64,000 nucleotides of DNA from CAZWDL01 sp964632995 (GCA_964632995.1 CAZWDL010000016.1:14994-78993), one strand, 5' to 3'; numbered from the stretch's first letter, positions 53,281 through 63,714 are shown. The notes: generated by a model from the letters alone, not told the origin. Program-made: numbers and translations.

Positions 53281-54029
53281 GAAAACATCTAAAACCCATA
53301 GTATCCAATCCGTGTCCTGCACGGGTAGTTCGCAATCATCCCTTTTTTGTCGTCAATAAGGTGACACCGGCTCCGTATCTTCCCAGGATACGGGGCTTTT
53401 TTTTGCTGCCCGGCTCCGCCTTTTTACCGATGGAGTCAGCCCGGATTATTTTACGGCGCCGATATAGTTGCCAGGTTACTATTCACCATCCTGGCTTTAG
53501 TGCCGCAGGTAAAGAATTTATCCGCGACACTGTCGCCAGGAAAGTCTTTCCAAAAAGCCACAGATTATACAGATTTCCCAAAATGAAAATCCGTGTGATC
53601 CGTGGCAAAAGAAAAAATATCACCGCGTAGCGACGTTGCTAAAAAGTTACGTTGCCAGACTTGGGCGCTCCGGCCCTACGGTCGGTATAGGTCCGTAAAA
53701 AGGAGGCGCTAAAGTACGGGCAGTGACATTGAGCGAAATTCATAGAGAAAAAACGCGATATTCTTTTTATTTTCATATGAAAATTTTACTTTAGCACCAG
53801 CTGCATAGTAGACCAACTTTTAGCACCTAAAACCCATAGGGCAACTGCTACCATCGCCCTGTAATTCCTCATTTTTACCAGGCCTATCAACTAAAAGAAT
53901 ACCGGCACGCACCGGTTTGAATGATAGTCGCGCGTTTCTGATGTGTATCCCGGATTTGGAGTTACTCCAATCACTTCCCCTCCGGATATGAACAGATACA
54001 AGCAGACATGTAACCCAATAAGAATAAGC
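53281..54029. other. Long intergenic region between the protease paralogues
   Basis: No gene is supported. It holds a second strong terminator (53370-53404) without a gene, the 13-bp word CTAAAACCCATAG near both ends (about 53289 and 53827), and a fragment CCGTGTGATCCGTGGC (about 53590) resembling intergenic words common in Bacteroidota. An 89-codon frame (53361-53630) crosses the terminator and looks spurious. Confidence 0.5.
53370..53404 (+). terminator. Orphan intrinsic terminator
   Basis: GCTCCGTATC (53370-53379) pairs with GATACGGGGC (53387-53396), 10 bp with one G-T pair and a 7-nt loop, followed by eight T. About 100 bp beyond the previous terminator with no gene between. Confidence 0.8.
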
Positions 54030-55430
54030 ATGAATACCCCCCAGTTCGCCCTGCTGTGGCTATTGTTGCAGCCGGCATGGCTGTGGTCTGCGCCCCAAGG
54101 GAGCAGCCAGCCAGAGCAAACCTGTATCGATATTTACCTGGAGGTGGGCCATTCCATCTACCTGGAAAAGGGAAATACCGAAGCGACGAAAGAATTCGTC
54201 CGTGGCCTGTTTGACGAGGTCGCGGCCCTGTACGAACAGGAAAGCATCCGGCTCCGGCTGGCCGGCCTTCACCTTTGGGAAACCCCCGACCCGTACACCG
54301 GCAAATCGAGCTCGGTCTTGCTTAGCCAGTTCCAGCGTCGGCGCCGGTCTTTTGAAGGAGATCTGGCGATTTTGCTCACCTACAATATACCGGATGGGAT
54401 GGCGGTTATGGAAGGGCTCTGCCGTACGGTTCCGGCCCTGCGGATGGGCGTCGCGGGCGTCCGGCCGGATTACGCCGCCTTTCCGGCCTATTCTTCTTCC
54501 GTGTATAACCTGGCTCATCAGATCGGTCATCAACTGGGATCACAACATACCAATGCATGCGTTTGGAACGGCGACAGTAGCGCTATCGATGCCTCGCAGG
54601 GATTTACCGAAGGGGATTGCTCCCTTCCCGCAGGTGATCCCGTCTCCGCCACCCTGATGTATAGCTGTACTCCTCCCTCCGGCGGTATCGACTTCCGGTG
54701 GGGACTCGGGCAGCAAGCGGGCGACCTGCTGCGACGTAAAGTAGCAGAGGCAGCAGGATGCGTGTCTTCCTGCCCCGTTCCTGAAAAGGACGATCCCGAC
54801 ACGGTCTGCGTGCGCCGCTATTACCTGGATCTCACCCTCGATTACTTCGCCACCGAAACCAGCTGGCGACTGGAAAACCAGACCGGAGATACGATAGCCA
54901 GTGGCAGCGGTTATCCGAATAACGCAGAAGAAGTTACGGTGCGCGACACCTTCTGTTTGCCGGAAGGCTGCTATACCTTCTACATTCAAGATCTCTACGG
55001 CGATGGCGTCTGCTGCGAATACGGGAAAGGGCAGTTAGTGCTGTATGACGAGGGCGGTGATACCATCGCTGTAGCGGATGAATTTGGCGCTCAGGAAAAG
55101 GTTGAATTCTGTACACCGCTTGAATCATCTCCGGTGACCCGGCCATTACTCCGTCACCGGAAATACGAAAAAGCTCCCTCCCGGCTACGGCTGGCCCCCA
55201 ATCCGGCTTCAACAGTAGTCCGTCTGGCCACTCAGCTGCCGGAAGAAGGAACGGTACGTATTCTCTTGTACGATATGGCAGGAAGAAGGGTGCAAATGAG
55301 TCGGGATCGGGCTTATGCCGGTCCCTGGCAAACAGAAATACGGCTAGAGAATCTGCCGCCCGGCGTTTATATTCTCCGTTTGGAACAGGGCGCCTTTCGG
55401 CAAACGGAACGGTTGCTGATCAGCCGGTAG
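54030..55430 (+). CDS. Catalytically inactive paralogue of the T9SS metalloprotease
   Basis: The 466-residue protein has a signal peptide (MNTPQFALLWLLLQPAWLWS) and aligns with the preceding protease: VGHSIYLEKGNTEATKEFV, DPYTGKSSSVLLSQFQ, GDLAILLTYN. The active site reads HQIGHQLGSQH (H163, Q164, H167, H173): all three zinc His are kept, but the catalytic Glu is Gln. The propeptide of about 200 residues is absent, and only one of the two Cys-modules remains (CYTFYIQDLYGDGVCC), followed by a T9SS sorting tail. It probably binds zinc and a protein target without cleaving it, perhaps as an inhibitor, decoy or adhesin. The start was set at the signal-peptide Met. Confidence 0.88.
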   Translation: MNTPQFALLWLLLQPAWLWSAPQGSSQPEQTCIDIYLEVGHSIYLEKGNTEATKEFVRGLFDEVAALYEQESIRLRLAGLHLWETPDPYTGKSSSVLLSQFQRRRRSFEGDLAILLTYNIPDGMAVMEGLCRTVPALRMGVAGVRPDYAAFPAYSSSVYNLAHQIGHQLGSQHTNACVWNGDSSAIDASQGFTEGDCSLPAGDPVSATLMYSCTPPSGGIDFRWGLGQQAGDLLRRKVAEAAGCVSSCPVPEKDDPDTVCVRRYYLDLTLDYFATETSWRLENQTGDTIASGSGYPNNAEEVTVRDTFCLPEGCYTFYIQDLYGDGVCCEYGKGQLVLYDEGGDTIAVADEFGAQEKVEFCTPLESSPVTRPLLRHRKYEKAPSRLRLAPNPASTVVRLATQLPEEGTVRILLYDMAGRRVQMSRDRAYAGPWQTEIRLENLPPGVYILRLEQGAFRQTERLLISR

Positions 55431-55450
55431 GTTCCTTCATTCCCGGCGCA

Positions 55451-56728
55451 CTAGTCCGTCTTTTTTTGCACGATTACCTTCCGGCGCAGTAGGCCTTCTT
55501 CCGTCTTTATCTCGACTACGTACAGGCCAGCCGGAAGAAGACGCAGAGAGAGGGTGTGCTGTCTCTTCAGGATTTCTTCCCGGACCATTTTTCCCGCCGG
55601 GTCGTAGAACCGGAGGCTGCCTGTACGTGGCCGGTCCATTTCTATTGTCAACCACTCACCGGCCGGGTTGGGATAGATGTGCAGCTCGCCGGCAAATGCC
55701 GGCTCCCGCACCGGTGTAGGACGGTCGGTGAGCTTGAGTATCACCCCCTTGTCTCCCACCGCGATGGCGGTCTCTTCTTCAATGACGAACAGCGCATTCA
55801 GCGGCGTATCGCCTTCGTAGTCTACCATCCAGTCCCTTCCGCCGTTGAAGGTTTTATAGATATTGCCGTTCTCGCTTACGGCGTATCCTACCTGTGTATC
55901 GAGAAAATAGGCGTCGCGGATCAGCCCCGGCATGTCTTCGTTGACAATTTCTGAGGAGAAGCGCCAATTGTCGGAAAAATCGGAATCGTCGTAGACGAAA
56001 TCGCTTACGCGGACCAGCTGATTAAGTGCACCGGGTTGAAAGTTCTCATAAGCATTGGTAAAGACGAAGCCCGTATCGGGGTGTGGGAAGGCAGCAGCGC
56101 TGTAGGCGTTGGCATTGGGGAAATCTACCTCAAAAAGGGCGGACCAGGTGTCGCCAGCGTCATCAGTACGGTAGCCGAAAGCGGATAAAGTGGCGAAGCC
56201 GGAGATATTCCCAAAGCAGAAGCCGATAGAGTCGGCGGGAAAAATGAGTTTGTCGAGTATAATAGTACTGCCGATGATGATGACCGAGGGTTTCCAGCCG
56301 GCGCCGCGGTTGAAGGATTTATAGATGGTTTCGTTGTCTAAGGCGAAGATAAGGTTACCATTGCTGGCCAGATCGATGCCTTCGCCGACGAAGTTCCATT
56401 TAAAACCGCCATCGGGGGTGCGGTAAATAGCGCCGTCGAAGTAGTTGCCCCCCGCGATGAGCAGGGAATCTTCATCCAATGCCAGGGCTGACTGGAAGTT
56501 TTCCTTAAAGCCCGAGGCCACGGGCAGCCAACTGTCACCGCCGTCGGTAGTGACCAGAACGGTGCTGGTATCGCCGACCGCTACGCCGTAATCGGGGTTG
56601 AGCAGGTAAACGTCGTGTAAGGTTTGACTGGTGCCGGAAGGAATTGGTGCCCATTGTGCCGGCAGAAAGGCCGGAACGATCAGTGTAAGAAATAAAAAGA
56701 ACAGAAAAATCGAGTTTTGGGATCTCAT
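55451..56728 (-). CDS. Secreted YCF48-like/sialidase-like propeller with T9SS tail
   Basis: The 425-residue protein has a signal peptide (about 1-25, ending AQW), then repeated 'G.AVGD...V..T.DGG.SW' blades (YGVAVGDTSTVLVTTDGGDS, then AIYRTPDGGFKWNF, and SENGNIYKTFNGGRDWMVD) and a C-terminal type IX sorting domain (ELHIYPNPAGEWLTIEMDRP). Such proteins are exported to the surface; enzymatic activity is not indicated. It converges with the pseudoprotease gene. Confidence 0.88.
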   Translation of the reverse strand: MRSQNSIFLFFLFLTLIVPAFLPAQWAPIPSGTSQTLHDVYLLNPDYGVAVGDTSTVLVTTDGGDSWLPVASGFKENFQSALALDEDSLLIAGGNYFDGAIYRTPDGGFKWNFVGEGIDLASNGNLIFALDNETIYKSFNRGAGWKPSVIIIGSTIILDKLIFPADSIGFCFGNISGFATLSAFGYRTDDAGDTWSALFEVDFPNANAYSAAAFPHPDTGFVFTNAYENFQPGALNQLVRVSDFVYDDSDFSDNWRFSSEIVNEDMPGLIRDAYFLDTQVGYAVSENGNIYKTFNGGRDWMVDYEGDTPLNALFVIEEETAIAVGDKGVILKLTDRPTPVREPAFAGELHIYPNPAGEWLTIEMDRPRTGSLRFYDPAGKMVREEILKRQHTLSLRLLPAGLYVVEIKTEEGLLRRKVIVQKKTD

Positions 56729-56875
56729 TCTATAATCTTTGAGTTTGTCAATGCATGATGTATGTAACTGGATGGAGCTTAGCTTAAGTGCGTTAAATTT
56801 AAATTTTAATTCGAAAAGATAGGGAAGTTGTGAATATATTTGTTAGGCGGCATTCATTGTCGCCGTACCACGCTT

Positions 56876-59800
56876 ATGAAAAAAGTAATACTGCTATGGA
56901 CCCTGTTGCAGCTGACGATGACGCTGCCCGCTCAGTCCTTGCGCGCGGCATTTGTGCATTACGGCCCGGAACAGGGATTGTCACATGAGGAAGTGTTCTG
57001 TATCTTACAGGATCAAAATGGTTTACTATGGTTTGGCACCTCTGTTGGGCTCAACCGCTTTGACGGCCGGCGTTTTGAAGTTTTTCTCCCCGTTCCCGGG
57101 GATACGACGAGCCTGCCGGGGGAACGGATTACAGGGCTTAGCCAGGACGCCAAAGGCCGGATGTGGGTGTCTACCGACCGTGGACTTTGCTGGTTTGACT
57201 GGCAGGGCGGTGTTTTCCACCGGATTCCGCCGGCTGATCCTGAACACACCAACTTGCTTCGTAATTCAACAGTTTCCAGGCTGGCTTTCGATGGAAGGGG
57301 GTGCGGATGGTTGCTGGCTGGCAATACCCTGGTCAGGCTCGATCTGACTGCTTTGACTACAAAAACTTTTCCCCTTCCCGACGGAGCGGGGGGACCGGGG
57401 CAGCTGACAGTTGACCGGCGTGGTAAAATCTGGTTGACAGCCCCCCTCAATACCTGGCGCTTTGATCCGGATACCGGTGAATACCGGCTCTTTCTCGGGC
57501 GCGCTGCCGCCGATCCTGCTCTTCACTTCGATGGAGGGTATTTCTACGAAGAAGAAGACGGTACTTTTTGGGCCAGCAGCTGGGGCGCCGGACTGTGGCG
57601 CTATGATGCCCGGCGGGATACCCTGGTTGATTTTCCGGATGAACCTGCCGTAGCTACCTGCTTTTTGCGCGACACGCTGCGCGGAGGGGAGGAAGTATTC
57701 TGGGTCGGCGGCGGCGAAGATGGCTTGTATCTGTTGACGCTTCCCGATCATAAAATCATCCGGCAGCGACATAACCCGCTCGATCCTTACAGTCATAACG
57801 GAACGATGGTCCGGGATATACTCCGCGATTCGCAAACCGGAATTGTCTGGCTGGCTACGGATAAAGGTATAGAGAAGTATGATCCTTATACGATGCGCTT
57901 TTCGAGGGAGATCATGCCTGTTGAGCCTGCTAACCAGTTTTTTGAAATCTCCGCTTTCCTGCAGGATGAGAATAACCCGGACACCTATTGGATCGGTATC
58001 TGGGGCGGAGGTCTCGTCCGCTGGGAGCGGAAAAGGAATCAATTTCAGCACTTTCTATCTCCCATCGGTCGGTACAGCAGGGAAGTGTTTGGCCTGGTTC
58101 AAGATCGACGGGGAACATTATGGATAGGCGTACACGGCGGGGTATTGACCTTCGAAGCGGAAAGGAATCAATGGCGGCTGATGGCCGATTTTCTGCAAAC
58201 GCCGAAGGTCAATCACAAAGTGCTGACTCTTCTGGAGGATCGCGAGGGTAATATTTGGGCAGGATGTAATTACGAAGGGCTCTTTCGCTACGATTCGGTA
58301 AAGGAAACCTTTGTCAAAATACCTTTCTGCGATTCGCTGGCTCATGCTCAGGGCGCCGGCAGGATTACCAGGCTGCACGAAGATGAATTGGGGCAAATCT
58401 GGATCGCTACTTTCAATGGCATCTACCGTTATCAGCCGGCTACCGGTGAAAGCCGTCGCATCATTTTGGAAAACCTGCCTCATTATGCAAGTGAAGACTT
58501 TTGTACAGGCAAAGGAGAAACAATGTGGCTGGGTACCCACAACGGATTGTTTCAGGTAGATCTCAAGGGGCGGGTACTGGCCATTTACGATACTAAGAGG
58601 GGCTTCCCATCCAACCAGATACACCGGGTGCGCCAGGATCAGAACGGCAATTTATGGATTGGAACCAACCGGGGGTTGTACCGGCTGCGGCTGTCCGATG
58701 GGCAATTGCTGCATTTTGATCGCCGGGATGGGCTGGTGGCTAATGTCGTATCCGGTGGTTTTGAACGGATGCAAAACGGTGAAATCTTTATCGGCGCCGG
58801 AAAAGGCTTCAACTATTTTTTTCCCGAAAAGGTCCCACTGAATGCCTGCGCCCCAAAAGTAGTGCTGAATAGTGTTCAGGTGATGAATCAGAAGCGGCGG
58901 TTCCCGGAAGGACAACCCCTGGTCCTTCGTCCCGGTGAAGATGTGGTGAGCTTCGAGTTCGCGGCGCTCAACTACAGCCAGCCGGAGAAAAACCGCTACG
59001 CTTACCGGCTGGAGGGCTTTGATGAGGAATGGACCTTCACCACTCAGCCCATCGTCACCTATACAAACCTGGATGGTGGCGACTACACGCTGGAAGTCCG
59101 TGCTGCCAACAACGACGGCATATGGAGTGAAAATACGCTATGTATTCCCATGCGCATCATTCCGCCTTTTCACCAAACCTGGTACTTTCCAGCCTTGCTG
59201 GCCCTGACAGTGTTGCTTGCCGGGGTACTGCTGGCCGCGTATCGTCGCTCACAGCGGCAGGCTCTGGAGCTTATCCGCAACCGCATCGCCCGCGACTTGC
59301 ACGACGATATGGGCTCTACCCTCAGCAGCATCCGTTTTTTAGTGAATACGCACGCTCAAAAATAGCGGGGCAGGAGGAAGTCGATTCCGTATTGCAGCGC
59401 ATCAGCAGCAGCGCCGCCTTACTATCGGAATCCATGCAGGATATCATCTGGACGATCAATACCCGGCACGATCAACTCGAAGACCTGGTCACCCGCATGC
59501 GCAGCTTCGGTATCCGCATGATGGAGGCCCGTCAGATTGATTTTGTGGTAAGAGTGTCGGACGGCTTCCGGCCGGCCCGGCTCAACATCAGTCAGCGCCG
59601 CAATATCTATTTGGTTTTTAAAGAAGCCATCAATAATGCGATCAAATACAGCGACTGCTCCCGGGTTACGCTGTTTCTGACCATCCGCAGCGGTCATCTC
59701 AAAATGATCATAGAGGATAACGGTAAAGGCTTCGATCCAAACCATGCGGAACAGGGAAACGGATTGGAAAATATGGAACAACGCGCTACTGAGATCGGCG

Positions 59801-59886
59801 GAACCCTGCAACTGCGTTCCCGCCCCGGAAAGGGAACTTGTGTGGAACTGACGGCCCGGTTGGGAAAAAAAGGGAAATGGATCTGA
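56876..59886 (+). pseudogene. Beta-propeller sensor histidine kinase, frameshifted in a T run
   Basis: A signal peptide (MKKVILLWTLLQLTMTLPAQ) is followed by a two-component regulator propeller (many LWFGT, IWLAT and LWIGT blades, residues 25-690), a Y_Y_Y domain (about 695-760), a membrane segment (WYFPALLALTVLLAGVLLAA) and HisKA_3 with RDLHDDMGSTLSSIRF (H809). The frame closes at TAG 59363-59365. Adding one T to the T6 run at 59335-59340 restores a continuous frame to 59886 (SEYARSKIAGQEEVDSVLQ and on), which holds the HATPase domain with NNAIKYSD and IEDNGKGFDPNH. It may be a real mutation or a sequencing error. The partner regulator follows at 60020. Confidence 0.8.
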
Positions 59887-60019
59887 AACTGTACTTGCAG
59901 GCTGGAGGTAATGACCAACACTTGTGGAAGGGGGCTTTAAGTTCAAGGAATCGGAGGACCGGGGTTCCTCACTCATTCATGTGATTGGAAGAAAAGGTAA
60001 AAGCGCCGTAATTTGTTAT

Positions 60020-60664
60020 ATGGAAAAAAATATTCGCATACTGATTTATGAGGATAATAAAGACCTGCGGGAAGGGATGAGCTTTCTGCTGCAGGCAACG
60101 GAAGGACTGGATCTGGTAGGCGCTTTCCCTGATTGCCGGCAATTGAAGGAGCAGCTTTCTTCATTGCGGCCTGATGTAATTCTGATGGATGTCGATCTGC
60201 CGGCGATTAGTGGTATCGAAGCGACGGCCATGGCCAAGGCTGTCTTGCCGGAAGTTCAGGTGCTTATGCTCACGGTCTTCGACGACGAGGACCGCATCTT
60301 TCAGGCCATCCGTAACGGCGCCAGCGGCTACCTGCTCAAGCATACGCCGCCTTCCGAAATTATCGACGCAATCTTCGATATTCACCGCGGCGGCTCGCCT
60401 ATGACCGCGAATGTCGCCCGCAAGGTGCTGCGCTTTTTTCAGGAGGAATCCAAGCCGGCCGCCAATGACTACCACTTTTCTCCCCGTGAGCTCGATATCC
60501 TGCGCGGACTCATGAAAGGCTTCAGCTATAAACTTATCGCTGAGGACCTCGACATCAGCATCGATACGGTTCGCTCTCATATCCGAAGTATTTACGACAA
60601 GCTACAGGTGAACTCCAAGACCGAAGCCATCCTCAAGGCGATACGGGAGCGGTTGGTGGATTAG
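60020..60664 (+). CDS. NarL/FixJ-family response regulator
   Basis: The 214-residue protein has a receiver domain with D57 in VILMDVDLPAISG, Lys in SGYLLKHTPP, and a C-terminal LuxR-type HTH (FSPRELDILRGLMKGFSYKL, then IDTVRSHIRSIYDKLQV). It follows the HisKA_3 kinase, its cognate sensor. The start at MEKNIRI avoids 32 upstream residues that overlap the kinase end. Target genes cannot be identified. Confidence 0.93.
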   Translation: MEKNIRILIYEDNKDLREGMSFLLQATEGLDLVGAFPDCRQLKEQLSSLRPDVILMDVDLPAISGIEATAMAKAVLPEVQVLMLTVFDDEDRIFQAIRNGASGYLLKHTPPSEIIDAIFDIHRGGSPMTANVARKVLRFFQEESKPAANDYHFSPRELDILRGLMKGFSYKLIAEDLDISIDTVRSHIRSIYDKLQVNSKTEAILKAIRERLVD

Positions 60665-60893
60665 GAAAGGATTGGAGGATTGAAGGGGCAAGGTACGCCT
60701 AATCCGACGAAAGAAGGGGCAGATCCAATGGTGGTGTTTGTCGAGAATTTTGTTCGTTTAACCGGTGGCCAAGCGTCTTATATCCCGCAAAACCGGTGGT
60801 TCAGGCGGTTTTCCCTTCTCTCACATTTTCATGCGATTTCGCGGCGATGACTTTCCCTGCATTTTTGTGTCTGAAAAATCACCCTGACACAAC

Positions 60894-61721
60894 ATGCAAA
60901 AGCAATTCAAAACCTTTGAACCTGGCCCGGCGCTCCGACCCTACATCGAGCGCTATTGGATGCTGGAATTCGATCATCCGGGCCTGCCGGCACCAATGAT
61001 CAAGGTGTTGCCCTACGGGCACCCCGAATTCGTTTTTCACTACGGCGACCCCTTCCGCTTGTACGATAACCTAAAAAAGACCGTGCCGCATGCCGAGCTG
61101 CGTGCGCTCGTAGGTGGGCAGCGCAAAAAACACGTTTATCTCCAACCCACGGGAAAAACGGGCTTCTTCGCGGTGCGCTTTCGCCCCGCCGGCCTGTTTC
61201 GCCTCATGGGCGGACCGATGAATGAACTCACAGAGCAGTCGCTAAGTCTGGAAGAAGTATACGGCGCTTTGGTGCACTCCCTCATCGATGCCATTTGGAA
61301 TGCGACAGACTTCGAAAACAGAGTGGATATTGCAGAACACTTCTTCGGGCAGCAGCTGCTCCGGCGGGAAGACAAAGTCGTCTACGCTCATCATGCCGCC
61401 CGGTATGTGCGGGAGAATGGAGGCCAGGTGACCGTGGCCGAGCTCTGCCGCAAACTGGGTATCGGCGAACGCCAAGTGGAGCGGGAGTTCAAGGAGAAAA
61501 TCGGTATCACACCTAAATATTTTATCCGCATCAGCCGGCTGGACAATGCTTTCAAAATGCTGCGGCAGCATCCTTCACTGGGCTGGGCCGAACTGGCCTA
61601 CGAATGCGGCTACGCCGACCAGGCGCACTTCATCAATGAGTTTCGTTCGCTGGGAGGGGAAAGTCCCACTCAACACTTCGCACGGTATGCCGAATTCTCC
61701 GCAGTTTATCAGGGCGTGTAA
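60894..61721 (+). CDS. AraC-family transcriptional regulator
   Basis: The 275-residue protein has an N-terminal DUF6597-like region (PGPALRPYIERYWMLEF, GQRKKHVYLQPTGKTGFFAV) and a C-terminal pair of HTH motifs (VTVAELCRKLGIGERQVERE, GWAELAYECGYADQAHFINE, and a final FRSLGGESPTQHFA). It likely activates genes in response to an unknown ligand. It stands alone before a small lipoprotein gene. Confidence 0.92.
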   Translation: MQKQFKTFEPGPALRPYIERYWMLEFDHPGLPAPMIKVLPYGHPEFVFHYGDPFRLYDNLKKTVPHAELRALVGGQRKKHVYLQPTGKTGFFAVRFRPAGLFRLMGGPMNELTEQSLSLEEVYGALVHSLIDAIWNATDFENRVDIAEHFFGQQLLRREDKVVYAHHAARYVRENGGQVTVAELCRKLGIGERQVEREFKEKIGITPKYFIRISRLDNAFKMLRQHPSLGWAELAYECGYADQAHFINEFRSLGGESPTQHFARYAEFSAVYQGV

Positions 61722-61831
61722 CCCATGTCGGTTTTTTGCAATACCCGTCCTGCCGACCGCCGTATCTTTGAAGTGTCAATTGAAAAACGATTAATCACCC
61801 GAATTTTTATCAGCTTAAAATCACCCGAATT

Positions 61832-62330
61832 ATGAAATCCATCAACTTTGGGGAAAACCGCGCTGTTTTCCCTTGCCATGCTCAGCCTTGTATTCAGCAC
61901 CTCCTGTCAAAAAGACAAAGACGATGACGGTCCCGGTACACCGGATATCGCAGAGATGATCAGCGGTACCTGGCAAATGACAGCCCTCACCGTTGATCCG
62001 GCGATCGATTGGTTCGGATCGGGCACGCAGGTGAACAACATCTATGCTCAGCTGCCCACCTGTGTCAAAGATGACCTGACCGTTTTCAACAAGAACGGCA
62101 CGGTCAATTTCGATGAAGGTCCTACCAAGTGTTTCCCGGAAGATCCGCAGACGACCAGCGGCACTTGGGCCCTGAGCGTCGATCAAAAGGTACTCTCTGT
62201 CACACAGGAAGGCGAAACCGAAAGCTGGGAGATCGGAGAGATCAACACCAGTGCTATGAAGTACGAGTACGAGGAGACGGATGACAACGGCGTCACCTAT
62301 ACTTTCTCCGTGACTTTTGCCAAAAAGTAA
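61832..62330 (+). CDS. Small lipocalin-like lipoprotein, start codon region shifted
   Basis: The open frame from TTG 61848 gives 160 residues with a lipoprotein signal (ALFSLAMLSLVFSTSC) and then a lipocalin-like beta-rich body (MISGTWQMTALTVDP, GTVNFDEG, SGTWALSVDQKVLSVTQEG). An ATG at 61832 in another frame reads MKSIN; removing one T at 61847-61849 would fuse them into MKSINLGKTALFSLAMLS. The true start may be either TTG or that ATG. The body is typical of small outer-membrane lipoproteins with no assigned function. Confidence 0.7.
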
Positions 62331-62390
62331 TTCCATTAACAGGCGCCGGGGCAAAGTCTCCACACTTCGCCCCGGCAAATCTCTTCTAAC

Positions 62391-62960
62391 ATGCTTACTG
62401 CGTATCCAACTATTGAAAACCCGCTAATCGGCGACCGGGTGACCTTTATCCAATCCTGTCGATCGCCGGAATATTTGCCCACGTTGGTGGAGGTCTCCCT
62501 GGCCCCCAGAGGCGGGAACTTCCTTCACTACCATCAACGGTTTGCGGAAACATTTACCGTAAAACGGGGGCAATTATCCATTGAGCTCGACGGCCGGATC
62601 ACCCGCCTGTTCCCCGGTGAATCGGCTACCGCACCCGTCGGCAGCCTGCACCGCTTTTTCAACGAAACTGACCGACCCGTACTGTTTGAAGTGGAGCTGT
62701 CACCGGGCAGCCCGGGCTTTGAACAGGCCCTGTGCATAGGCTATGGCCTGGCCAGGGATGGTCACTGCTTTTCCAGTGGTATTCCCAAAAAACCGGTACA
62801 TCTGGCTATCGTACTGGACCTTTCCGAATCGCGCCTCACGGGGGCGGCCTGTATGCTGTCGCCCGTCATCAGTACTCTGGCGCGCTGGGGCCGCCAACGC
62901 GGTATTGAACGGGCTTTGCTGGAGAGGTATGATTGTCTGAATCCCAACCGCTGTAAATAA
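62391..62960 (+). CDS. Cupin-domain protein
   Basis: The 189-residue protein has a conserved cupin motif: GGNFLHYHQRFAETFTVKRG, metal ligands H-Y-H and E, and a second motif PVGSLHRFFNETDRPV. The role (dioxygenase, isomerase or storage) cannot be determined. The C-terminal portion is helical. It lies next to a c-type cytochrome and may be cotranscribed. Confidence 0.85.
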   Translation: MLTAYPTIENPLIGDRVTFIQSCRSPEYLPTLVEVSLAPRGGNFLHYHQRFAETFTVKRGQLSIELDGRITRLFPGESATAPVGSLHRFFNETDRPVLFEVELSPGSPGFEQALCIGYGLARDGHCFSSGIPKKPVHLAIVLDLSESRLTGAACMLSPVISTLARWGRQRGIERALLERYDCLNPNRCK

Positions 62961-62975
62961 TCAAAATTCATCATC

Positions 62976-63602
62976 ATGAAACGGACTATTCTGATTCCTA
63001 CAGTTATTGCGGGCGTATATCTCCTTTTACTTGTCCTGGCTGCTGCCTGTCAGAGTGCCGGTGCGGAGGAGCAGACTGTGGAAACCACCATCAAGGCCGA
63101 ACCGGCGCCGGCCGAAGATCCCGTCAAGCGCGGCGCCTATCTCGTCGCCGCGGTGGGTTGCCACGATTGTCACTCTCCGAAGATCATGGGCCCGAACGGT
63201 CCGGAGCCGGATCCGGAGCTGCTCCTGTCCGGCTACCCGGCTGAACGCCCGCTTCCCCAGGTGGTTCTCGATGCGGTAGGCCCTGGTAAGTGGATGTTGT
63301 TCAACGATGACCTGACCGCCGCCGTCGGTCCCTGGGGCGTGAGCTTTGCGGCCAATCTGACCTCCGATCCCACCGGTGTCGGTAACTGGACGGAAGCGCA
63401 GTTTCTGAAAGCCATCCGGGAGGGGAAGTTCAAAGGGCTGAACAACAGCCGCCCACTGCTGCCGCCCATGCCCTGGCCGGCCTACCGCAACCTGTCGGAC
63501 GAAGACCTGAAAGCCATCTTCGCCTATTTGAAAACCGTAAAACCCGTGCGTAATATCGTACCCGCGCCGATTCCGCCGGATCAAATCGCCGAACAAGGGT
63601 GA
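62976..63602 (+). CDS. c-type cytochrome lipoprotein
   Basis: The 208-residue protein begins with a lipoprotein-type signal (LLLLVLAAAC, Cys 25) and carries a heme attachment site at C62-H-D-C65-H66 in GAYLVAAVGCHDCHSPK. A Met ligand may be in PPMPWPAYRNL. It is likely an envelope electron carrier of the monoheme type. It is 15 bp after the cupin gene. Confidence 0.88.
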   Translation: MKRTILIPTVIAGVYLLLLVLAAACQSAGAEEQTVETTIKAEPAPAEDPVKRGAYLVAAVGCHDCHSPKIMGPNGPEPDPELLLSGYPAERPLPQVVLDAVGPGKWMLFNDDLTAAVGPWGVSFAANLTSDPTGVGNWTEAQFLKAIREGKFKGLNNSRPLLPPMPWPAYRNLSDEDLKAIFAYLKTVKPVRNIVPAPIPPDQIAEQG

Positions 63603-63652
63603 TTTTTCAGGGGCATTCCGGCTATGGCCATTGGGGAGTGCCCCACCTTTTT

Positions 63653-63692
63653 GAAGGCGGAAGGCGGAAATCGGAAGGCGGAAATCGGGAGT
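63653..63692. repeat. Short tandem repeat
   Basis: GGAAGGCGGAAATC occurs twice in tandem with flanking partial copies, between the cytochrome gene and the dispersed repeat. Confidence 0.6.
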
Positions 63693-63714
63693 GGGAAGTT
63701 TTACCCGTCCCGAA

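Noticed and set aside
53361..53630. 89-codon frame between the proteases
   Set aside because: It starts within a terminator hairpin region and covers an intergenic repeat fragment.
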